Source: Oscillospiraceae bacterium (GTDB lineage Bacteria; Bacillota; Clostridia; Oscillospirales; CAG-272). From it: 5,933 bases of DNA. The position numbers and the translations under genes are program-made. Under the pieces are notes generated by a model. It was given only the letters and a program-made list of their open reading frames with translations, was not told the DNA's origin and made no database searches. Positions 1-4,131 of the stretch are shown here, piece after piece (position 1 is the stretch's first letter; each line of letters opens with the position of its first letter). The stretch spans positions 1-5,933 of the forward strand of contig WQSD01000091.1 of NCBI GenBank assembly GCA_009788105.1, read 5' to 3'.

Positions 1-40
1 CCCCTCCCGTGGAGGGGTGCCACGAAGTGGCGGGGTGGTT
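1..40 (+). repeat. Modular hairpin repeat, copy C (may start before the window)
   Basis: Two consecutive hairpins are followed by a conserved tail. Hairpin 1 pairs CCCCTCC (1-7) with GGAGGGG (11-17). Hairpin 2 pairs GCCAC (19-23) with GTGGC (27-31). The tail is GGGGTGGTT (32-40). The same layout is seen on the other strand at 63-142 and 269-330, with different hairpin 2 sequences. The tail also pairs with the tail of copy B (CGGGGTGGTT 31-40 against AACCACCCCG 63-72). No protein is encoded here. It resembles the REP-like intergenic repeats common in Clostridia-type metagenome contigs; that likeness is from memory. Confidence 0.7.
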
Positions 41-62
41 CAGCGTCGTGTTGGTAGCAGAT

Positions 63-142
63 AACCACCCCGTCTTGCCGCCAAATGCTTAATCGTTGCT
101 GCAGGTCATCTTGCGGCAATCCACCCCTCCGCAGAGGGGAAT
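63..142 (-). repeat. Modular hairpin repeat, copy B
   Basis: Read on the minus strand it runs: hairpin 1 (CCCCTC/GAGGGG, 124-139), then hairpin 2 with arms TTGCCGC and GCGGCAA (113-119 and 75-81) around a ~31-base loop, then the tail ACGGGGTGGTT (63-73). It is oriented opposite to copy C, so the two tails face each other across a 22-base spacer. The order of parts and the conserved ends match copies A and C, whereas hairpin 2 has a different sequence that still pairs. Confidence 0.7.
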
Positions 143-268
143 TGCGTTTTGTCTGTGTTGTTTGAGCGGGCAACCGCAAGGGACTCTCATACAGGGGTGG
201 TGTAGATTTCGTTGTCTGTAGGGGCGCACATTGCGCGTCAGTTTGTGTGGTGCGAATTGTTTGTTTCA

Positions 269-330
269 CACCTACCCCGTCAGGGGCAAACATCAGCCCC
301 TGCCACCCCTTCCGCCTTCGGAAGGGGATT
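269..330 (-). repeat. Modular hairpin repeat, copy A (tail degenerate)
   Basis: On the minus strand: hairpin 1 CCCCTTCCG/CGGAAGGGG (306-327, 9-bp stem, 4-base loop), hairpin 2 CAGGGGC/GCCCCTG (281-302, 7-bp stem, 8-base loop), and the tail ACGGGGTAGGTGTG, which departs from GGGGTGGTT. Hairpin 1 is close enough behind frr (stop at 415) that it could weaken transcription, but it has no U-tract. The remaining sequence of 143-268 contains a stray GGGGTGGT at 194-201, possibly a decayed fourth copy; nothing else is recognisable there. Confidence 0.6.
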
Positions 331-352
331 TACAGAAACATTTTGTCTGTTT

Positions 353-378
353 TTCGTGCATTTTCGTGTCCGTTCGTG
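353..378 (+). repeat. Three TTCGTG hexamers with exact 10-bp period
   Basis: TTCGTG occurs at 353-358, 363-368 and 373-378, each start exactly ten bases after the previous one, in T-rich sequence ending TTCGTGGTTAAA. Similar TTCGTG-rich tracts occur in intergenic regions of several environmental phyla; that is recalled, not checked. It lies 37 bases beyond the end of frr. Function unknown. Confidence 0.5.
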
Positions 379-414
379 GTTAAATGCCCTTACGCCCCCA
401 CAGGTTGCAACTAC

Positions 415-969
415 CTAAACCGTCATCACTTCTTTGCTCTTCTTCTCGGTCAACTCGTCAATCTTTTTCACGTACTTATCCGTCAAGTCCTGCACGTTCT
501 TTTCCGCGTCTTTCAAGCCATCTTCGGTAAGGACAGAGTCTTTTTTCAGCTCTTTCGCCTTGTCGTTTGCATCACGGCGGACGTTGCGGAGGGCGACTTT
601 GGCATTCTCTCCCATTGCCTTGATTTGCTTGACGATTTCCTTGCGTTTGTCCTCGGTCAGCGGTTGGAATGCAATGCGAATCATACTGCCGTCGTTTTGC
701 GGGTTCACACCAAGGTCGGCGGCGATAATCGCTTTTTCCACGTCTTTTAGGGTGGACTTATCCCACGGGGTGACAGCGATTGTCATCGGGTCGGCAAGTT
801 TCACCTCTGCCACTTGGTTAATGGGGGTGGGCGAGCCGTAATAGTCCACGTTTATGCCGGTCACAGCAGTGGTGCTGGCACGACCAGAGCGAACGCCGGC
901 AAGCTCGTTTTCGTAGGCGGCGATACAGCCGTCCATTTTGGTTTGATAGGGTTTGATGTCAAAGCTCAT
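415..969 (-). CDS. frr: Ribosome recycling factor (RRF)
   Basis: RRF acts in the cytoplasm with EF-G to split the post-termination ribosome so that subunits and mRNA can be reused; it is essential in most bacteria. The 184-residue protein is family-typical in length (about 185). Family signatures are visible: VRSGRAS near residues 26-32, the domain II beta segment (YYGSPTPINQVAEV), the QPLTEDKRKEIVK stretch and the long helix ALRNVRRDAND leading into the charged C-terminal helix. The ATG at 967-969 is preceded by AAAGGAG about seven bases upstream, which fixes the start. Upstream on the same strand are a 151-bp inverted-repeat element, a small membrane protein gene, a broken lipoprotein gene and pyrH. 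pyrH is frr's usual direct neighbour, so this looks like the pyrH-frr operon with inserted genes. I found no convincing promoter in 970-1036, so expression probably depends on read-through from pyrH. It is unrelated to the repeats after its stop. Confidence 0.97.
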   Translation of the reverse strand: MSFDIKPYQTKMDGCIAAYENELAGVRSGRASTTAVTGINVDYYGSPTPINQVAEVKLADPMTIAVTPWDKSTLKDVEKAIIAADLGVNPQNDGSMIRIAFQPLTEDKRKEIVKQIKAMGENAKVALRNVRRDANDKAKELKKDSVLTEDGLKDAEKNVQDLTDKYVKKIDELTEKKSKEVMTV

Positions 970-1036
970 TTTGTTCTCCTTTGCCGTTAAGCCTCGGCAG
1001 GGCGTTGATTTGGTTGTGTTTTTGGTATAGAAAGTG

Positions 1037-1187
1037 CATTGTCATTGCGGGCGGAGTGAAACGACAGTTGTTGCGTAGCAACAACGAAACGCCAGAGGCG
1101 TTTATGACCCGCAATCTCATGTCATTTCAAGTTCAGAAGAATAATATCGTCCCATAAGATTGCGGGTCGTAGCCCGCAATGACAATG
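1037..1187. repeat. Composite inverted-repeat (REP-like) element with nested hairpins
   Basis: The outer arms are a perfect 16-bp inverted repeat (1037-1052 and 1172-1187, CATTGTCATTGCGGGC and its complement). Inner arms at 1106-1121 and 1153-1168 match in 15 of 16 positions. The element is thus two oppositely oriented units of the form GTCATTGCGGGC...GACCCGCAATCT. In the right unit only three bases separate the two halves. In the left unit about 53 bases intervene, forming two further hairpins: GTTGTTGC/GCAACAAC (1067-1085) and AAACGCC/GGCGTTT (1087-1103). It resembles the GTCATTGCG...GCAATCTC intergenic repeats widespread in bacterial genomes (recalled). The rest of the 970-1207 gap holds the frr ribosome binding site and nothing else that I recognise. 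Confidence 0.75.
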
Positions 1188-1207
1188 TGCGGTGCAGACT
1201 TTTTCTA

Positions 1208-1360
1208 TCACTCGCCCTTACCATAATCCCGAAAGAATTTGATAATCTCGTCGAATTGGAAATCCCACCCGTCAACAAAGGCAAACGCAAAGACAGCACC
1301 AATGACCGCGAGAGCAGAAAGAAAGATTTTCAGAGTGGTGGTGAAATGTTTCATAGCCAT
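1208..1360 (-). CDS. Small single-pass membrane protein, function unknown
   Basis: A 50-residue product (MAMKHF... start) or 48 residues if the second ATG at 1354 is used. It has a short basic N-terminus (MKHFTTTLK), one hydrophobic segment (IFLSALAVIGAVFAFAFV, about residues 11-28 of the longer form) and an acidic/aromatic tail (DGWDFQFDEIIKFFRDYGKGE). This fits a membrane-anchored peptide or an uncleaved signal anchor. The ATG at 1360 overlaps the stop of the preceding frame as TAATG. GGGGAG lies two to three bases before that ATG and about eight before ATG 1354, so the 48-residue form has the better-spaced site and translational coupling supports the longer one. A further upstream ATG at 1390 lies inside the preceding gene and has no clear site. 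I recognise no family. Its coupling suggests it works with the lipoprotein encoded just upstream. Confidence 0.55.
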   Translation of the reverse strand: MAMKHFTTTLKIFLSALAVIGAVFAFAFVDGWDFQFDEIIKFFRDYGKGE

Positions 1361-1758
1361 TACTCCCCACGTGTGGTGGCAAGTTCGCAAAAATTATGTA
1401 TTATAAAATTTCGCAAATTGAAACCGCCTCGTATTCGATACCATTTTGTCTGTTGCCCATATAAAGATATGCCAACATAAGATGCAAAGAAAGTGTGCGA
1501 ACGAATTATTCCATCATCAAAATGCAAATCTATCCAATATATAAGATCATATGTGCCGACCTGTGGCTCGTCATCCAAACGCTCAAATCCTAATGTCATG
1601 GGATTGTACCGGCGAATAAATGCGGTTATGGTTTCGGAAACAAGAAAAGTTCGTGGCATCAAATCCCTTGAATCGCTGATTTCTATACGTGTCACTGTGT
1701 TCGGGTCAGTCCAGTAATCAGGCGGCGGCTCGCATTCTGATATGTTGTTTGTGATAAA
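1360..1758 (-). pseudogene. Detached second domain of the two-domain lipoprotein
   Basis: This frame continues the lipoprotein gene after a 23-bp duplication has shifted it. It runs open from the duplication to a TAA at 1360-1362. Its sequence repeats the first domain: VTRIEISDSRDLMPRTFL parallels IERIVLTSSVLPGELPRTFL, and QTKWYRIRGGFNLRNFIIHNF parallels EIRWYHFDGDFDIIYFITNNI. A GTG at 1693-1695 overlaps the premature stop (GTGA), so reinitiation could yield a 111-residue product, but no ribosome binding site precedes it and that product would lack a signal peptide. Removing one duplication copy fuses it in frame through NNIS-ECEPPPDYWTDPNTV to the first domain. The stop overlaps the small membrane gene (TAATG), as expected if this was the true end of the gene. 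Confidence 0.75.
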
Positions 1759-2222
1759 TCTGATATGTTGTTTGTGATAAAATAGATAATATCAAAATCT
1801 CCATCAAAATGATACCACCTAATTTCTTGGTCTTGTTGTTGTATTCCTATAACGGGATTTGAAGTAGTTGTGCTGTCGACAGGATTAAAACGAAGCTGAA
1901 AATCAATCACCAAAACGAGAGTTGTTTCGTTATCAAAGCGAAATTCAATCACAAAGAAGGATCTGAAATTTTCAGAACACTCATCTTCGGCAAGAGGAGT
2001 CAAATAAAAGGAGTTTATTCCTTCGACCATGGTGTTGATAGTGCCAGGCAAAAGAAACGTTCTTGGCAGTTCCCCAGGAAGAACTGAACTAGTAAGCACT
2101 ATCCGCTCAATATTCCCCTCGACACCAAGCACGTTGTGCGTATATCCACCCGAGCTTTCCCCACCACACCCCGCCAGCAACAGCATGGCGGCGGCAAGGG
2201 CAATCGTGATTAGTTTTTTCAT
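1692..2222 (-). CDS. Putative lipoprotein, N-terminal domain only (truncated by frameshift)
   Basis: As it now reads it gives 176 residues. Residues 1-19 are a classic lipoprotein signal: MKK, a hydrophobic core (LITIALAAAMLLLAGC) and a lipobox LLAGC with Cys19 as the lipidation site, followed by a Gly/Ser linker. The mature domain is rich in beta-like, aromatic segments: IERIVLTSSVLPGELPRTFL, SFFVIEFRFDNETTLVLVIDFQLRF, EIRWYHFDGDFDIIYF. Its last ~23 residues (from SDLSQ onward) are out-of-frame sequence created by the 23-bp duplication at 1736-1781. The ATG at 2220-2222 was chosen because it begins the signal peptide and sits two bases after the pyrH stop, with GGGGG just upstream; the longer ATG at 2276 would overlap pyrH and put junk before the signal. 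Cotranscription with pyrH is likely. I recognise no family; a cell-surface role is inferred from the signal only. Confidence 0.75.
   Translation of the reverse strand: MKKLITIALAAAMLLLAGCGGESSGGYTHNVLGVEGNIERIVLTSSVLPGELPRTFLLPGTINTMVEGINSFYLTPLAEDECSENFRSFFVIEFRFDNETTLVLVIDFQLRFNPVDSTTTSNPVIGIQQQDQEIRWYHFDGDFDIIYFITNNISDLSQTTYQNASRRLITGLTRTQ
1736..1781. repeat. Exact 23-bp tandem duplication causing a frameshift
   Basis: Copies at 1736-1758 and 1759-1781 are identical over all 23 bases (each begins TCTGATATG and ends GTGATAAA) and cannot be extended on either side. Because 23 is not a multiple of three, the second copy shifts the lipoprotein reading frame and brings in the TGA at 1692-1694. 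Slippage or recombination between the copies could restore the frame. It might instead be an assembly artefact. Confidence 0.95.
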
Positions 2223-2224
2223 CC

Positions 2225-2935
2225 CTACCCCCGCGTGACTATCGTTCCCATGACCTCGCCCGAGGCAACACGCCAAATATTGTCCGGGTCGTTCAGCCCA
2301 AAGACAAGCAGCACCTGGTCGTTCTCCTCGCCGAATGCCGCCGCGGTCAGGTCGGTGGCACGCAGCCCTTTCACCAGCACATCGGTGAAGGTGAGGGCGT
2401 CATATTTCACCGCAGAAGGGACGATTTTCGGGTCGGCAGAGTACACGCCGTCAATGTTTTTCGCCATCAGCACAGCATCAGCGGCAAGCTCCGCCCCTTT
2501 CAGCACCGCGGCGGTGTCGGTGGAGAAGAATGGCGCACCTGTGCCGCACCCGATAATAAGGATTTTTCCCGCCTCCATAGCCTTTACGGCGTCCCCACGG
2601 ACGTATTGCCGTGCGAAAGTGGGCATGGCAATCTCGGTCATGACAACCGCCTCCGCTCCCGCCCGTTCAATGCAATCTTGCAGGCACAAGGCGTTGATAG
2701 TGGTGGCAAGCATTCCCATATGGTCGGCGCGGTTGCGCTCCATCTCGCCGCCGGCGCGCCCACGCCAAATGTTCCCCGCACCCACCACAATGCAAATTTC
2801 CGCACCCATGTCGCGGCACTTCACAATAGCACGGCAGATGGTGTCTAAGGTGTCGAAATTGTATATCTCCCCATCGCCGCGCAACGCTTCGCCTGACAGC
2901 TTCAGCACAATGCGTTTGTATTTAAGGTTATTCAT
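2225..2935 (-). CDS. pyrH: UMP kinase (uridylate kinase)
   Basis: PyrH phosphorylates UMP to UDP with ATP in de novo pyrimidine synthesis; it is a cytoplasmic hexamer of the amino-acid-kinase fold. The 236-residue length is typical. Visible motifs: KLSGEAL at 12-18 (phosphate-binding loop), GAGNIWRG at 52-59, RADHMGMLATTINAL at 69-83, GCGTGAPFFSTDTAA at 129-143 (UMP/ATP site) and DAVLMAKNIDGVYSADP at 153-169. The C-terminus ends in the usual NDPDNI...GEVMGTIV. The ATG at 2933-2935 is chosen because GGAGG lies eight bases upstream; an in-frame TTG at 2950 falls on that site itself and is rejected. The gene starts a transcription unit here: its own promoter lies at 2966-2994, and tsf, its frequent upstream partner, is absent. 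The lipoprotein gene begins two bases after its stop and frr follows further down. Confidence 0.97.
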   Translation of the reverse strand: MNNLKYKRIVLKLSGEALRGDGEIYNFDTLDTICRAIVKCRDMGAEICIVVGAGNIWRGRAGGEMERNRADHMGMLATTINALCLQDCIERAGAEAVVMTEIAMPTFARQYVRGDAVKAMEAGKILIIGCGTGAPFFSTDTAAVLKGAELAADAVLMAKNIDGVYSADPKIVPSAVKYDALTFTDVLVKGLRATDLTAAAFGEENDQVLLVFGLNDPDNIWRVASGEVMGTIVTRG

Positions 2936-2965
2936 AGGTTTGTCCTCCAAATATTCACTACATAT

Positions 2966-2994
2966 ATAATACTACATTTTTGCGAATTTGTAAA
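2966..2994 (-). promoter_or_regulatory. Promoter of pyrH
   Basis: On the minus strand the -35 box TTTACA (2989-2994) and the -10 box TATTAT (2966-2971) are separated by exactly 17 bases; each differs from the sigma-A consensus at one position. The predicted start near 2959 gives a leader of about 24 bases carrying GGAGG. TTTTGCGAA (plus strand, 2978-2986) sits in the spacer. Confidence 0.75.
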
Positions 2995-3000
2995 GGTATT

Positions 3001-3026
3001 AAATGAAAAAAATATTTTTTGCATTT
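3001..3026. promoter_or_regulatory. 26-bp near-perfect palindrome between divergent promoters
   Basis: The sequence from AAATG to GCATTT equals its own reverse complement at 24 of 26 positions, with a core of A-tract then T-tract (AAAAAATATTTTTT). It lies between the -35 boxes of pyrH (2989-2994) and of the winged-helix gene (3041-3046). It may be a shared operator or serve both promoters as an AT-rich upstream element; which one cannot be told from sequence. Confidence 0.45.
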
Positions 3027-3040
3027 CGCAAAATTCCCTA

Positions 3041-3069
3041 TTGACAAAACTACTCTATCATGATATACT
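3041..3069 (+). promoter_or_regulatory. Strong extended -10 promoter of the winged-helix gene
   Basis: TTGACA (3041-3046) is a perfect -35 box. TATACT (3064-3069) follows after exactly 17 bases and is preceded by TGA, giving an extended -10 (TGnTATACT). The start would be near 3076, with a leader of about 31 bases. Confidence 0.85.
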
Positions 3070-3072
3070 CTC

Positions 3073-3094
3073 TATAGTTCGCTAATACACTATA
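3073..3094. promoter_or_regulatory. Candidate operator in the leader of the winged-helix gene
   Basis: TATAGT (3073-3078) and ACTATA (3089-3094) form a perfect 6-bp inverted repeat with a 10-base spacer. It covers the predicted transcription start and ends against the ribosome binding site. The position is right for autorepression by a dimeric winged-helix protein, but no binding motif for this family is known to me. Confidence 0.35.
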
Positions 3095-3106
3095 AAGAGG
3101 TATACC

Positions 3107-3400
3107 ATGAAATTCACCGAAATTCCAGAGGCCTTTGGCACTCGCTTGCGCCTGCACATCATCGCCAGCCTGCTCCACAAAACCCTTGATTTCAAGACAT
3201 TACGAGAAATCACAGGGGCGACTGACGGCAATTTGTCCGCACAACTTATTAAACTTGACGAAATGGGGTACATTACCGTTGAGAAGAAGTTTGTGGACCG
3301 CCGCCCTCAAAGTACATACACAATTACCGAAAAAGCCTTTGATGAATACAAAGAGTTCGCTACTCTTTTGGTGTATCAAATGGCAAACAAAGAGGCGTAG
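3107..3400 (+). CDS. Winged-helix transcriptional regulator (HTH_34-like)
   Basis: A 97-residue protein that is almost entirely one winged helix-turn-helix DNA-binding domain. Residues 13-24 form the first helix (RLRLHIIASLLH), 29-36 the second, TDGNLSAQLIKLDEMGY (39-55) the recognition helix, and the wing is ITVEKKFVDRRPQSTYTIT (56-74). A C-terminal helix (75-94) probably dimerises. The TDGNLS...KLDEMGYI...KKF..R.P.STY.IT pattern is typical of the small ArsR/MarR-like regulators grouped in Pfam HTH_34. No ligand or metal-binding cysteines are seen. The ATG at 3107 follows AAAGAGG by six bases. Tandem stops (TAG TAA TAA) end it. It is divergent from pyrH and convergent with mntP; its target is unknown, with its own promoter region the likeliest. 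Confidence 0.88.
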   Translation: MKFTEIPEAFGTRLRLHIIASLLHKTLDFKTLREITGATDGNLSAQLIKLDEMGYITVEKKFVDRRPQSTYTITEKAFDEYKEFATLLVYQMANKEA

Positions 3401-3432
3401 TAATAAAAGCGTGGAGGGTGAAGGGTTGAGAA

Positions 3433-3450
3433 TGGAGTTTCCACACTCCA
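3433..3450. terminator. Weak hairpin between convergent genes
   Basis: TGGAGT (3433-3438) pairs with ACTCCA (3445-3450) around a 6-base loop, between the ends of the winged-helix gene (3400) and mntP (3455). Neither strand has a T-tract, so a terminator role is doubtful. The surrounding 3411-3458 is a degenerate purine-rich tract on the plus strand that turns pyrimidine-rich after the hairpin. Confidence 0.25.
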
Positions 3451-3454
3451 CTCC

Positions 3455-4000
3455 TCACACTACCATAAGTACACCCATGACAATCAGCACAATTCCGCCG
3501 ACAAGCACCGCGATTCGGCGATGTTGCGCTCCGATTTTCGTGCCCAATTTCACCCCAATTGCAGAGGTAATAAAGGTTGTCAGTCCGATAATTCCTGCGG
3601 CGAAAAAGATGTTCACTTCCAGCAGAGCAAATGACACTCCCACCGCAAGGGCATCAATGCTGGTGGCAATGGCGAGAGGGAGCATTCGGGCTATCGCAAT
3701 GCCGACATCGGCTGTTTGTGCGTCCTCTTTTTTTCGACTTTCCCATATCATTTTGCCGCCAATGAGCAGGAAAAGGGCAAAGGCTATCCAGTGTCCCGCT
3801 TGGTGAAAGCCTTCACCAAGTATGCTTGCCGCAAAAAAGCCGATTATTGGCATTCCTCCTTGAAAGCCGCCAAAATACAGCCCTGCTGTCAGGGCTTTTT
3901 TCGTATTGTCGCCGTAGGAGTTCAGCCCAATGCAAACCGAGGCGGCGAAAGCATCGGTGGCAAGACCAAGGGCAATGATGAAAATTTGAATTGGATTCAT
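3455..4000 (-). CDS. mntP: Manganese efflux pump MntP (DUF204 family)
   Basis: An integral membrane protein that exports Mn(II) and protects against manganese excess. The 181 residues form about six hydrophobic segments in two homologous halves. Each half carries the family's acidic membrane motif: ATDAFAAS with Asp16 and ATSIDALAVG with Asp116, corresponding to aspartates important in the E. coli protein. GLYFGGFQGGMPIIG (40-54) and GLTTFITSAIGVKLG in the second half are also typical. Length matches the family (about 180-190). The ATG at 3998-4000 starts right at the first membrane segment; its ribosome binding site is poor (GAAAG, about nine bases upstream). I see no yybP-ykoY manganese riboswitch upstream, where many homologues have one, and no clear promoter, so the mobile element that ends at about 4132 may have altered its regulation. 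Confidence 0.95.
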   Translation of the reverse strand: MNPIQIFIIALGLATDAFAASVCIGLNSYGDNTKKALTAGLYFGGFQGGMPIIGFFAASILGEGFHQAGHWIAFALFLLIGGKMIWESRKKEDAQTADVGIAIARMLPLAIATSIDALAVGVSFALLEVNIFFAAGIIGLTTFITSAIGVKLGTKIGAQHRRIAVLVGGIVLIVMGVLMVV

Positions 4001-4057
4001 AATAGGCTTTCTGTGGACAATCTTGTGAATTTTTTTTGAAAATAATTTGAAAAAATC

Positions 4058-4086
4058 TTGACAATTTTAGAATTATGTGATATAAC
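4058..4086 (+). promoter_or_regulatory. Orphan plus-strand promoter facing the integrase 3' end
   Basis: A perfect -35 TTGACA (4058-4063) and TATAAC (4081-4086) are spaced exactly 17 bases apart, with TG at 4078-4079 making an extended -10. Transcription would start near 4093 and run rightward, antisense to the integrase, where no plus-strand gene is found. The 4001-4131 gap otherwise holds only AT-rich sequence and a C-rich stretch (4099-4106). GTGAATT (4025-4031) and AATTCAC (4093-4099) flank the promoter as an inverted repeat. Confidence 0.6.
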
Positions 4087-4131
4087 ATTCTTAATTCACC
4101 CCCCACCTCACTCGTACCAACACCCTTGTCA

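Noticed and set aside
247..841. Plus-strand open frames opposite frr
   Set aside because: They are shadows of the frr codon pattern, with no family resemblance; frr is unmistakable.
1160..1480. Plus-strand frame across the repeat and small genes
   Set aside because: It begins inside the repeat element, has no ribosome binding site and runs opposite the better-supported minus-strand genes.
1692..2276. ATG at 2276 as lipoprotein start
   Set aside because: It would overlap pyrH by 52 bases and put 18 unrelated residues before a textbook lipoprotein signal.
2225..2950. TTG start for pyrH at 2950
   Set aside because: That codon overlaps the GGAGG that serves the ATG at 2935.
2235..2969. Long open frame on the plus strand opposite pyrH (244 codons)
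   Set aside because: It mirrors pyrH almost end to end and has a low-complexity composition (Ser, Ala, Pro, Arg rich). pyrH on the other strand has clear family motifs.
4001..4131. yybP-ykoY manganese riboswitch upstream of mntP
   Set aside because: I could not find its conserved loops or stems; the region is mostly A/T tracts.
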